Source: Kitasatospora sp. NBC_01246 (GTDB lineage: Bacteria; Actinomycetota; Actinomycetes; Streptomycetales; Streptomycetaceae). Taken from it: a stretch of 64,000 nt of DNA. A model generated the notes under the pieces. It did no database searches, was not told the DNA's origin, and saw only the letters and a program-made list of their open reading frames with translations. Below are positions 49,369 to 57,008 of this stretch, one piece after another. Where the stretch lies: contig NZ_CP108484.1 of NCBI RefSeq assembly GCF_036226505.1, positions 558,001 to 622,000 of the forward strand. Reading direction: 5' to 3'. Numbering within the stretch: position 1 is the first letter of the stretch; the number at the start of each line of letters is the position of its first letter. Position numbers and translations under genes: made by a program.

Positions 49369-51513
49369 GTGACACCCCCCGACAAGCACCCCGCGACCCG
49401 CCACCAGTCGCTGGCCGACCCCGTCGCCGCACGGGCGGGCTGGGACGCCGTGGACGTCCGGGCCGTGGACACCGCCCGGCTGCTCGCGGCCGACGCCGTG
49501 CAGCGCACCGGGAACGGCCACCCCGGGACGGCGATGAGCCTGGCGCCACTGGCCCACCTGCTGTTCCAGAACGTCCTGCGCCACGACCCTGGTGACGACC
49601 AGTGGCTGGGCCGCGACCGCTTCGTACTGTCCTGCGGACACACCAGCCTCACCCTGTACGTCCAGCTGTACCTCACCGGCTACGGCCTGGAGCTCTCCGA
49701 CCTGGAAGCCCTGCGGACCTGGGGTTCCGCCACCCCCGGCCACCCCGAGTACCGGCACACCCGGGGCGTGGAGATCACCACCGGCCCGCTCGGCCAGGGG
49801 CTGGGCGCGGCCGTCGGCATGGCGATGGCGGCCCGCCGGGAACGCGGCCTGCTCGACCCGGACGCCCCGGACGGCGAGAGCCCCTTCGACCACCACGTCT
49901 ACGTCCTCGCCTCGGACGGCGACCTCATGGAGGGCGTCACCGCGGAGGCGAGTTCGCTGGCCGGCCACCAGCGGCTGGGCAACCTGACCATGGTGTACGA
50001 CCAGAACCACATCTCGATCGAGGACGACACCGACGTCTCGTTCAGCGAGGACGTCGCCGCCCGCTACCGCGCCTACGGCTGGCACGTGCAGACCGTCGAC
50101 TGGACCCGCACCGGCCGCTACGTCGAGGACGTCGACGCCGTCCTCGACGCGCTCCGGGCCGCCCGCGCGGAGACCACCCGGCCCTCGCTGCTGGTGCTGC
50201 GGACGGTCATCGGCTGGCCCGCCCCCAACCTCCAGAACTCCGGCAAGGCCCACGGTTCCGCGCTCGGCGACGAGGAGGTCGCCGCCACCAAGGAACTGCT
50301 CGGCTTCGACCCCGCGCGCAGCTTCACCGTCGAGGACGACGTCCTCACCCGCACCCGCCGGGCACGCGAGCGCGGCCGTGAACTCCACGAGGCCTGGACC
50401 CCGCGCTACGAGCGCTGGCGCGACGAGCACCCCGAGCGCGCGGCACTGCTGGACCGGCTGACGGAGCGCCGGCTGCCGGACGGCTGGGCCGACCACCTGC
50501 CGGCCTTCCCCGCGGACCGGGAGGGGCTGGCCACCCGCGCCGCCTCGGGCCGGGTGCTCACCGCGCTCGCACCGGTCCTGCCCGAGCTGTGGGGCGGCTC
50601 GGCCGACCTCGCCGGGAGCAACAACACCACCATGGACGGCGAGCCCTCCTTCCTGCCCGAGGGCGTGGAGACCGCGGAGTGGAAGGGCGGCCCGTACGGC
50701 CGCACCCTGCACTTCGGGATCCGGGAGCACGCCATGGGGGCCATCCTCAACGGGATCGCCCTGCAGAGCCTGACCCGCCCCTACGGCGGCACCTTCCTGA
50801 CCTTCAGCGACTACATGCGGCCCGCGGTGCGACTGGCCGCGCTGATGGAGCTCCCGACCGTCTACGTCTGGACGCACGACTCGATCGGCCTCGGCGAGGA
50901 CGGCCCCACCCACCAGCCGGTGGAGCACCTCGCGGCGCTGCGCGCGATCCCCGGCCTCGACGTGGTGCGCCCCTGCGACGCCAACGAGACGGCCGCCTGC
51001 TGGCACGCGCTGCTGGAGCACCACGACCGGCCGACCGGCCTCGTCCTCACCCGGCAGAAGGTGCCCGTCCTCGACCGCGGGACCGGCGGGTGCGCACCGG
51101 CGGACGGCGCCGCCCGCGGCGGCTACGTGCTCCGCGACCCGGCCGACGGCGCCCCGCCCCGGGTCCTGCTGCTGGCCACCGGCTCCGAGGTGCACCTCGC
51201 GCTGGCGGCGCAGGAGCAGCTCGCCGGTGAGGGCGTGGCGAGCCGGGTGGTGTCGCTGCCGTGCCTGGAGTGGTTCGCCGCGCAGCCGCGCGAGTACCGC
51301 GACGGCGTCCTGCCGCCCGCGGTGGCGGCGCGGGTGAGCGTGGAGGCGGGCGTGGCGCTCGGCTGGCGCGAGCTGGTCGGCCCGCACGGCCGGATCGTCA
51401 GCCTCGACCACTTCGGCGCCTCCGCCGACTACCGGCGCCTGTACAGCGAGTTCGGGCTCACCGCCGAGGCCGTGGCCGGGGCCGCGCGGGAGAGCCTCGC
51501 GGCGGCCGGCTGA
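49369..51513 (+). CDS. tkt: Transketolase
   Basis: A 714-residue thiamine-diphosphate enzyme of the pentose phosphate and Calvin routes. The motifs are GHPGTAMSLAPLAHLLF, TTGPLGQGLGAAVGMAMAAR, GDGDLMEGV-type SDGDLMEGVTAEASSLAG, and ThDP-binding GIREHAMGAILNGIAL, GTFLTFSDYMRPA and VWTHDSIGLGEDGPTHQPVE. The start is GTG 49369 with GGAGGA upstream. Actinomycetes normally have a tkt-tal-zwf-opcA-devB cluster; this copy stands alone and could be a paralogue. Confidence 0.95.
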   Translation: MTPPDKHPATRHQSLADPVAARAGWDAVDVRAVDTARLLAADAVQRTGNGHPGTAMSLAPLAHLLFQNVLRHDPGDDQWLGRDRFVLSCGHTSLTLYVQLYLTGYGLELSDLEALRTWGSATPGHPEYRHTRGVEITTGPLGQGLGAAVGMAMAARRERGLLDPDAPDGESPFDHHVYVLASDGDLMEGVTAEASSLAGHQRLGNLTMVYDQNHISIEDDTDVSFSEDVAARYRAYGWHVQTVDWTRTGRYVEDVDAVLDALRAARAETTRPSLLVLRTVIGWPAPNLQNSGKAHGSALGDEEVAATKELLGFDPARSFTVEDDVLTRTRRARERGRELHEAWTPRYERWRDEHPERAALLDRLTERRLPDGWADHLPAFPADREGLATRAASGRVLTALAPVLPELWGGSADLAGSNNTTMDGEPSFLPEGVETAEWKGGPYGRTLHFGIREHAMGAILNGIALQSLTRPYGGTFLTFSDYMRPAVRLAALMELPTVYVWTHDSIGLGEDGPTHQPVEHLAALRAIPGLDVVRPCDANETAACWHALLEHHDRPTGLVLTRQKVPVLDRGTGGCAPADGAARGGYVLRDPADGAPPRVLLLATGSEVHLALAAQEQLAGEGVASRVVSLPCLEWFAAQPREYRDGVLPPAVAARVSVEAGVALGWRELVGPHGRIVSLDHFGASADYRRLYSEFGLTAEAVAGAARESLAAAG

Positions 51514-51525
51514 CGCCGGGTCCGC

Positions 51526-51562
51526 CCCGGTGCGCCCGCCCGCCGTGGGCGGCCGCACCGGG
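51526..51562. terminator. Hairpin between transketolase and DoxX genes
   Basis: CCCGGTGCG (51526-51534) pairs with CGCACCGGG (51554-51562), and the loop adds an inner CGCCC/GGGCG pairing. Convergent location makes termination of both transcripts likely. Confidence 0.6.
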
Positions 51563-51572
51563 AGCGGGGGCG

Positions 51573-52016
51573 TCAGCCGGTCCACCGCCGGTGCCGGGCG
51601 CGCCAGGCCAGCGACGGCCCCGCTCCGGTGTCCGCCGCCGTGATCAGCAGCCCGCCGCACATCGACAGGTTCTTCAGGAAGTGGATGCGCTGCCGGGCAC
51701 GCTCCTCCTCGTCCTTGACCTCCCAGAACCGGTGGCCGGCCAGGGTGACCGGGACGAGGGTCGCCGCCAGCGCGAGCGCGGCGGGCCGGGTGAGACGGCC
51801 GGACGCCAGCAGCGCGCCGGCCACCACCTGGACCCCGGCGTTGAGCCGGATCGCCGTTTCGGGCCGGCGCGGAACGGCCGGGACGTGCTCGGCGAGCGGG
51901 TCGACCACCGGTTCGGCGGCGGCCTCCAGCCGGGCGGGGTTCAGTAGGGCGTCGGCGCCTCCGTAGAGGAACATCGACGCCAGCATCGGTCGTGCACAGG
52001 CTCGCAAGATGGACAT
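51573..52016 (-). CDS. DoxX-family membrane protein
   Basis: The 147-residue protein has the DoxX layout of four membrane helices: RPMLASMFLYGGADALLNPA, LNAGVQVVAGALLASG, ALALAATLVPVTLAGHRFWE and FLKNLSMCGGLLITAAD. DoxX proteins are linked to thiosulfate/quinone chemistry or, in mycobacteria, to a membrane oxidoreductase complex with SodA and SseA. No sod or sulfurtransferase is beside it. The histidine in the third helix is typical. Confidence 0.9.
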   Translation of the reverse strand: MSILRACARPMLASMFLYGGADALLNPARLEAAAEPVVDPLAEHVPAVPRRPETAIRLNAGVQVVAGALLASGRLTRPAALALAATLVPVTLAGHRFWEVKDEEERARQRIHFLKNLSMCGGLLITAADTGAGPSLAWRARHRRWTG

Positions 52017-52226
52017 ACCCGGCGTCTTTCCGGTCCCCCGCCGGCCAATCCCCGTAGCGCGGGCGTTCCCGACGGGCGGCCCGGGGCTCGGCGGGGGCAC
52101 CTCGGGCTCGTTCGGGTGGGCCGGCCCGTCCGGGCGACAACAAACCGGCGAGGGCCGGTTGACCCGTCGGCAATCGGGCAGACGCACGGCGCGGGGGAAG
52201 AGCTCACAGAGCCCAAGGAGCGCGGC

Positions 52227-52382
52227 ATGATCGTCCTCGGAATCATCCTTCTCGTCATCGGTCTCCTCACCGGCCTCGGCATCCTGTGGACGATCGGAGC
52301 GGTCCTCGTCGTCGTGGGACTGATCCTGTGGATCCTGGGAGCGGTCGGGCACGCCGTCGGCGGACGCAAGCACTACTGGTGA
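52227..52382 (+). CDS. 51-residue hydrophobic membrane protein
   Basis: Nearly all hydrophobic: two membrane helices (MIVLGIILLVIGLLTGLGIL; GAVLVVVGLILWILGAVGHA) with only a short GGRKHYW tail. AAGGAG lies 6 nt upstream of the ATG at 52227. Small proteins of this type are widespread and mostly unannotated in Streptomyces. It stands alone. It may be a stress-induced membrane modulator, but that is speculative. Confidence 0.75.
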   Translation: MIVLGIILLVIGLLTGLGILWTIGAVLVVVGLILWILGAVGHAVGGRKHYW

Positions 52383-52469
52383 CGGAGCCCGTCGACCGAC
52401 CGGGCACAGCGCCGTCCCGGGGCCGCCGGAGGTGCCGGCCGCCTCCCCGGCCCCAGGGCAGTCACGGGG

Positions 52470-53012
52470 CGGGCAGCCGAGCACCCTGCCCGCCCCATCC
52501 TCGACGCCGCCACCGGCATGGTCGCCCAGCGCAACGCGCTGCGCGGCCTGGCCGCCACCGGCGCCGGCCCCGCCCAGCTCCTCGCCTGGCTGAACAGCGT
52601 GACGCACCACCTGACCGACAACGTGACCGCCACCGCCGTCTGCGCGCTCTACAAGCCGCCCACGTGCTGCGCCGGGCGAGGGCGGGCCACCTGCCGCCGC
52701 TCCTGCTGCGTGACGGCCAGGCCCGCAAACTGCCCGCGGTCGCCGGCATCCTGCTCGGTGCGACCAGGCCGAGTACGAGGAGGGCGAGATCCAGCTGAAG
52801 ACCGGCGACCCCCTCATGCTGTACACCGACGGCCTGATCGAACGGCGGGACCGCTCGCTCCAGGCTCCCTCGACGACCTGCACACCGGCGCCGAGGCGCC
52901 GGAGCGCTCGGACGACCCGGCCGAGCTGGAGCGGCGGCTCGACCACCTGCTGCGGTACAGCAACGCGGACACCGACGACGACACCTGCCTGATCGGCATC
53001 AAGGTCCGCTGA
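52470..53012 (+). pseudogene. Frameshifted SpoIIE-type PP2C phosphatase, C-terminal part
   Basis: Coding-quality sequence runs through three frames: frame 3 (RNALRGLAATGAGPAQLLAW then HHLTDNVTATAVCALYKPPT), frame 2 from about 52664 (LRRARAGHLPPLLLRDGQAR then KLPAVAGILLGA), frame 1 from about 52762 (DQAEYEEGEIQLKTGDPLML YTDGLIERRDRSLQ), then frame 3 again from about 52863 (GSLDDLHTG..., LRYSNADTDDDTCLIGIKV). This is the PP2C C-terminal half, with the metal Asp residues in TDGLIERRD and DTDDDTC. Three shifts and a missing N-terminus mark a dead gene. Confidence 0.85.
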
Positions 53013-53069
53013 GCGGCGGTCCGTGACGTAAGCCGACAGCGACATCGGCGGGCGGGCCCCGGCGGACCC

Positions 53070-53525
53070 TCAGGCCGGGCCGCACAGCCGCCCGGCGGTG
53101 TCGCGCGGGTGCGGGTCCCGCTCGCCCGGCGGGTGGAAACAGGCGATCACCGTCTTCCCCTCCTGCTGGCGGCGGATCTCCCACTCGTCGGCGAGGGCGT
53201 CCACGATCGCCATCCCCCGCCCGTTGAGCGCGTCGGTGCCCGCGCTGCGCGGCTCCGGCACCGCGGTGCTCCCGTCGTGGACGGACACGTGCAGGCACCG
53301 GCCGTCCCACACCAGCACCAGCTCGGCGCTGCTGTGGGCATGGATGTGGGCGTTGGTCAGCAGCTCTGAGACGGTGAGCAGGACGGCGTCCACGGTCTCG
53401 GGCGCGTCCCGCGTCCACGCGAGCGAGCGCAGGTGGTTCCGAGTCCACCGCCGCCCCGCCCGGACACCGCCCGCTATGGGGAATGAACGGGCCCATCCCG
53501 TGGCCCTCACCAACGCGTCGCCCAT
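53070..53525 (-). CDS. RsbW-like ATP-binding anti-sigma-type protein
   Basis: A 151-residue HATPase_c_2 protein. N-box VSELLTNAHIHAHSSAEL (~53-70), G1 VHDGSTAVPEP and G2 LNGRGMAIVDALADEW are normal, as in RsbW/SpoIIAB-like serine kinases that bind sigma factors or anti-sigma antagonists. No sigma factor gene is adjacent. It converges with the SpoIIE-type phosphatase relic, which would have been the antagonistic half of a partner-switching system. ATG start at 53525. Confidence 0.88.
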   Translation of the reverse strand: MGDALVRATGWARSFPIAGGVRAGRRWTRNHLRSLAWTRDAPETVDAVLLTVSELLTNAHIHAHSSAELVLVWDGRCLHVSVHDGSTAVPEPRSAGTDALNGRGMAIVDALADEWEIRRQQEGKTVIACFHPPGERDPHPRDTAGRLCGPA

Positions 53526-53740
53526 GGCCCGATCCTCCGTCCCTCTTCAGTCCGTATCCAGCGCCTGCCCCCAAAACCCGCCCCCACGCACCCGAGGCAC
53601 GGACCCGCGGCCCGGCGGTGATCCTGCCCGGGGGCTGTCGGCGCCGGGCGCCCTCCTGCGCCGCGGCGGGGCGCAGGAGGGCGCCCGGCCGGACCGGCAC
53701 GCCCGGCCGCCGCCGACGACGACGACGGACGAACGGCTTC

Positions 53741-53806
53741 CGGCCGCGGACAATGGCCATTGTCCGCGGCCGAACTGCGGTTCCGCCCGTTCCTGTTGTG
53801 GACAAC
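53741..53806. promoter_or_regulatory. 32-bp perfect palindrome and a second TTGT/ACAA site
   Basis: CGGCCGCGGACAATGG (53741-53756) is followed directly by its exact reverse complement to 53772. A second inverted repeat, GTTGT-GG-ACAAC, is at 53795-53806. Both contain ACAA/TTGT half-sites and lie 100-170 nt ahead of the small secreted protein gene in a 380-nt gene-free region. They may bind one regulator, or the long palindrome may be a cruciform or terminator element. Confidence 0.7.
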
Positions 53807-53906
53807 GTGAGCTCTCGCGAAGGTGGAGAGCCCGGCGGGACACCTCGACCGGGAACGAGCCCCGGAGATCGCGCACGGCTCCGGCGGCATGAGTGGAGGA
53901 AGCATG

Positions 53907-54290
53907 ATGCGAAAGACTCTCGGCCGCTTCGCCGTGGTCACCGCGGCGATGGCCCTCGGCCTGGGCAGCGTCGTCACGACGGCCACCGCCCGCCCCGCGA
54001 CACCTGCCTGCGGGAGCGCCCTCAACACCATCGACGACATCGCCGCCCAGGCCGAGCAGGCCATCAGCTACCGGGACAAGGGCAACGCCGCCGTCGGCCT
54101 CACGGACGCCGCCCAGCTGTCCTACGCGGCTCCGTGCTTCACCGAGGAGCTGCAGGACCTCCTCCGGGGGGCCGCGTCGCGGTTCAACGATGCGGCCGAC
54201 ACCCTGTACTACGACAACTGGGACGACGCCTACGCCAGTGCGGCCGCCGGGCGGGGACTGATCTGGCAGGCCCAGGACGCGAACCACTGA
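53907..54290 (+). CDS. Small secreted protein, function unknown
   Basis: The 127-residue precursor opens MRKTLGRFAVVTAAMALGLG SVVTTATA: charged start, hydrophobic core and an AXA-like cleavage near residue 28. The mature ~99 residues are mainly helical (ALNTIDDIAAQAEQAISYRD; LSYAAPCFTEELQDLLRGAA) with two cysteines that may form one disulfide. ATG 53907 sits 6 nt after GGAGGA; ATGs at 53889 and 53904 fit the site less well. No family recognised. The unusual palindromes upstream hint at tight control. Confidence 0.75.
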   Translation: MRKTLGRFAVVTAAMALGLGSVVTTATARPATPACGSALNTIDDIAAQAEQAISYRDKGNAAVGLTDAAQLSYAAPCFTEELQDLLRGAASRFNDAADTLYYDNWDDAYASAAAGRGLIWQAQDANH

Positions 54291-54519
54291 CTGCGCGCCG
54301 TGGGAGCGGTAGCCGACGACGACTGACCTCCGCCAGGACGGGCCGGAAGGCTGCCCGCTCGGCCGACCGCGGCACCGTCGTCGGCCGGTTGAGCGGGCCC
54401 CGGAAGAGGCTGGACAGCGGGACAGCGGGCCCGCCGGAGGCTCGGGGAGGGCGGGTCGGCCCACGCCGTGACCGTCCGGTGGGCTGTCGCCGCCGGCCGT
54501 GTGCCGACGTGGTCGGGGG

Positions 54520-55368
54520 TCAGCGCGCGTCGGGCTCCGGCGTCGACGTGGCGCGGAGTTCCTCGTCGACGTCGCCCGCCTGGCGAAGGCCCGCCTGGTA
54601 GGCCGGCTCCCAGGCCGCCAGGTCGCCCAGGTCCGGGCCGAAAGCGCTGACCGAGGCCGGATCGGGACCGATGGTCACGACGCGCGCCGCTCCCACGGCC
54701 GCCAGCTGCTGGTCGAGCAGCTCCCGGGGGAACAGGTGGGCCATCGGCTCGACCACGACCAGCGTGCGGGCTCCCACGGCGAGGTCGGCGTTGGGCCCCG
54801 CGCGCAGCGCACCGTCCATGTACCGCCGGCCGTCGACGGCGACGGGCGGCGCGACCCCGGGGAAGGCGCTGCTCGCCGCCACCGCGTGCACCAGCGGCAC
54901 ACCGCTGTCGCGGTCCCACACCACGGGCTCACCGGAGGTCGTGTCCACGGCGGTGATCAGCAGTCGGCGCTCGGGCCAGGTGTCCGCGCCGATCAGCGCG
55001 GCGCGTCCTGCTATCAGCGCCTCCTCGGCGTGGGGGTCGGCGCCGTCGAGCGCGAGGCGGCCGACGCGGCGGCGGGCCTCGTCGGGCTCCAGGCCGCGGT
55101 CGCCGAGCACGGCGAACACCTCGCCCGTCCGCCCGGGGTCCGCCGTGACCCGGTGCTCCGGCCGGCGGGCCGCCGTCGCGAGCCGCTCCAGGTCCTGGCC
55201 GGTGGCGAGCAGCGCCGCGACGATCGCGCCGGACGATGTCCCGACGATCACGTCGGCTCCGCCCAGTTCCACACCGCGCAGGCGCAGCCCGTGGGCCAGC
55301 CCTGCCATCCAGGCGGTGCCGACGTGGCCCCCGGGACCCAGGACGAGTGCTCGGTCGAAGGTGTGCAA
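54520..55368 (-). CDS. Patatin-like phospholipase
   Basis: A 282-residue patatin-fold serine hydrolase. The oxyanion loop GPGGHVGTAWMAGLAHGL (~11-28), nucleophile elbow VGTSSGAIVA (GxSxG) and the catalytic-dyad Asp in RRYMDGALRAGPNADL (DGA) are all in place. These act on phospholipids or triacylglycerol and need only the Ser-Asp dyad. The TTG start at 55368 has GAGGGGAG upstream. It is divergent from a TetR regulator and probably its target. Confidence 0.9.
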   Translation of the reverse strand: MHTFDRALVLGPGGHVGTAWMAGLAHGLRLRGVELGGADVIVGTSSGAIVAALLATGQDLERLATAARRPEHRVTADPGRTGEVFAVLGDRGLEPDEARRRVGRLALDGADPHAEEALIAGRAALIGADTWPERRLLITAVDTTSGEPVVWDRDSGVPLVHAVAASSAFPGVAPPVAVDGRRYMDGALRAGPNADLAVGARTLVVVEPMAHLFPRELLDQQLAAVGAARVVTIGPDPASVSAFGPDLGDLAAWEPAYQAGLRQAGDVDEELRATSTPEPDAR

Positions 55369-55383
55369 GGTGATCTCCCCTCA

Positions 55384-55409
55384 TTAGTGAAACAGTCGTA
55401 CCATATACT
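55384..55409. promoter_or_regulatory. Patatin-TetR intergenic promoter region
   Basis: TATACT (55404-55409) is a good -10 for the TetR gene, with a possible start of transcription on or next to the ATG at 55415. An ACAG...CTGT pair flanks it. The patatin promoter must overlap this short span in the other direction. Confidence 0.5.
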
Positions 55410-55453
55410 CGCTGATGCTGTCTCAACTTCGAGAAACCGAGCGGAGATCCACT

Positions 55454-56014
55454 GTGGGGCGACCCGCCGACCCCGCCCGTCGGGAGCGCACGCTGGCACG
55501 GGCGACCGACTACGTGCTGGCGCACGGCCTGACCGGACTCAGCCTGCGGCCGATGGCCGCGGCCCTCGACACCAGCCCGCGGATGCTGCTCTACGACTTC
55601 GGCAGCAAACAGGAGTTGGTCGCGGCGGTCCTCGCCGAGGCGCGGCGCCGAGGTGCCGCGCGCCTGACCGGGCACGTTCCGCCGACGACGGGCACCGCCC
55701 AGGAGCGGCTGCGCGGCATCTGGGCGTGGATCAGCGCGGAGGAACGTGCCCCGTTCGTCCGGCTGTTCTTCGAGGTGCACGCCGACGGGCTGGTTCACCC
55801 CGAGGCCTACCCCGAGCAGGGCGAGGCGATCACGGACTGGTTCGACACGCTCGGCGCCACCTTCCGTGACGTCTCCAGCGGCCCCGACGACACCGTGACG
55901 CCCACGTTGATCATGGCCGTCGTCCGGGGCCTGCTGTTCGACCTCACCACCACCGGCGACCGCGACCGCACGAATCGCGCGCTGGACCGCTTCGCGGAAC
56001 TGCTGGACCGCTGA
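55454..56014 (+). CDS. TetR-family regulator, divergent from patatin
   Basis: The 186-residue protein (GTG 55454, GGAG 7 nt upstream) opens MGRPADPARRERTLARATDY and has the TetR helix-turn-helix (LSLRPMAAALDTSPRMLLYD FGSKQELVAAV) followed by a helical ligand domain. An ATG at 55415 would add 13 residues and could be used if the transcript is leaderless; I cannot decide between them. The 46-85 bp between the divergent starts must contain the operator. The expected ligand is a lipid or fatty acid. Confidence 0.9.
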   Translation: MGRPADPARRERTLARATDYVLAHGLTGLSLRPMAAALDTSPRMLLYDFGSKQELVAAVLAEARRRGAARLTGHVPPTTGTAQERLRGIWAWISAEERAPFVRLFFEVHADGLVHPEAYPEQGEAITDWFDTLGATFRDVSSGPDDTVTPTLIMAVVRGLLFDLTTTGDRDRTNRALDRFAELLDR

Positions 56015-56092
56015 ACGGCCCTGGCGGGCCTTCGGTCCTGGCCGGTGTCGGAGCGTGCCTCCCTGTCGGAGGGCCGTGGCACACTGCGGCAC

Positions 56093-56890
56093 ATGTCTCT
56101 CAGCGCCCTCAGCCTCGACCAGTGGCGGTCGTTCGACCTGCCGACCGCACGCCGCGTCGCCCACGGGGCGGCGGAGCTGGTGGGCGGCCGGGTGACCGCG
56201 CTGGGGACCGTCGAGCACCTCGGCGCCCCGCTGCACCGCGTCCGGATCGAACGGGATGACCAGGAGTTCGCGCTGATCCCCGGCGGCCGGGTGACGCTCG
56301 GGTTCGACCTCGACGCCTGGCGGCCGACGCCCGAGCAGACCGCCGACTACGCGGCGAGCCTGGAGCACGGCTTCGGCTACGGCGCCGACCTCCGGGAGCA
56401 CCTCGCCCAGGTGCTCAGCCCGCGTCGGACCGTCACCCTGGCCACCGTGCTGATGGCCGTGGAGGACGAGGAGCTGGCCGAGGCCTACGGCGACCTGCCG
56501 GCCGTCCTCGCGGCCCGCGGGCTGCGGATGCCGAGCCCGGACGAGTGGGAGCACGCCTGCGGGGCCGGCGCCACCACGCTCTTCCGCTGGGGCGACGACT
56601 GCCCGCTCGACCGCCTCCCCCACGGAGACCCGGACGGGCCGCAGAGCCGGCCGAACGCCTTCGGGCTGCGCATCGCCTACGACACCTACCGCACCGAGGT
56701 GAGCAGCAACACCGCGTCCGTCCACGGCGGGGACGGCGGCGAGTCGGTGTGCGGCGGGTACGGCTTCCTGCTGGGGTGGCTCCCGCTGGCCACGGCCAAC
56801 CGGAACCCCTTCATGGCCGAGTTCGTGCACGGCCCGGACGGCGACGGTCTCTGCGAGGACTTCTCGACCCGTCCCGTCCTCCCGCTCTGA
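56093..56890 (+). CDS. Formylglycine-generating-enzyme-fold protein, probably not an FGE
   Basis: The 265-residue protein ends with a sulfatase-modifying-factor/EgtB-like fold: LRMPSPDEWEHACGAGATTL FRWGDD, then NAFGLRIAYDTYRTEVSSN and VCGGYGFLLGWLPLATANRN PFMAEF. The N-terminal half is unassigned. Real FGEs have a copper-binding Cys pair near the C-terminus in an RGGS-x5-C-R-x3-R context; only one Cys (VCGGYG) lies nearby and the arginine context is missing. It may be a binding or other oxygenase-like protein. A strong hairpin follows the stop. Confidence 0.75.
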   Translation: MSLSALSLDQWRSFDLPTARRVAHGAAELVGGRVTALGTVEHLGAPLHRVRIERDDQEFALIPGGRVTLGFDLDAWRPTPEQTADYAASLEHGFGYGADLREHLAQVLSPRRTVTLATVLMAVEDEELAEAYGDLPAVLAARGLRMPSPDEWEHACGAGATTLFRWGDDCPLDRLPHGDPDGPQSRPNAFGLRIAYDTYRTEVSSNTASVHGGDGGESVCGGYGFLLGWLPLATANRNPFMAEFVHGPDGDGLCEDFSTRPVLPL

Positions 56891-56905
56891 GGGCCGGATT
56901 GCCCG

Positions 56906-56940
56906 GGGTCCGGTGCCGAAGCTTCTTCGGCACCGGACCC
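56906..56940. terminator. Strong hairpin between FGE-like and methyltransferase genes
   Basis: A 16-bp perfect stem (56906-56921 with 56925-56940) and 3-nt loop lie between the two convergent genes. Confidence 0.75.
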
Positions 56941-56960
56941 GACACCAACCTCAGGCACAC

Positions 56961-57008
56961 ACCTCAGGCACGACAGCGCAGGCACGCACCTCAGGCACGA
57001 CAGCGCAG
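56961..57008. repeat. 27-bp-period direct repeat at the methyltransferase 3' end
   Basis: CTCAGGCACGACAGCGCAG occurs at about 56963 and again 27 bp later, the second copy crossing the stop codon of the minus-strand methyltransferase gene. A third partial copy (CTCAGGCACAC) lies upstream. This is a local tandem duplication. Confidence 0.65.

Noticed and set aside
49153-52173. A 1006-codon minus-strand frame opposite transketolase
   Set aside because: Its composition is low-complexity with no motifs, and transketolase on the plus strand explains the open frame.
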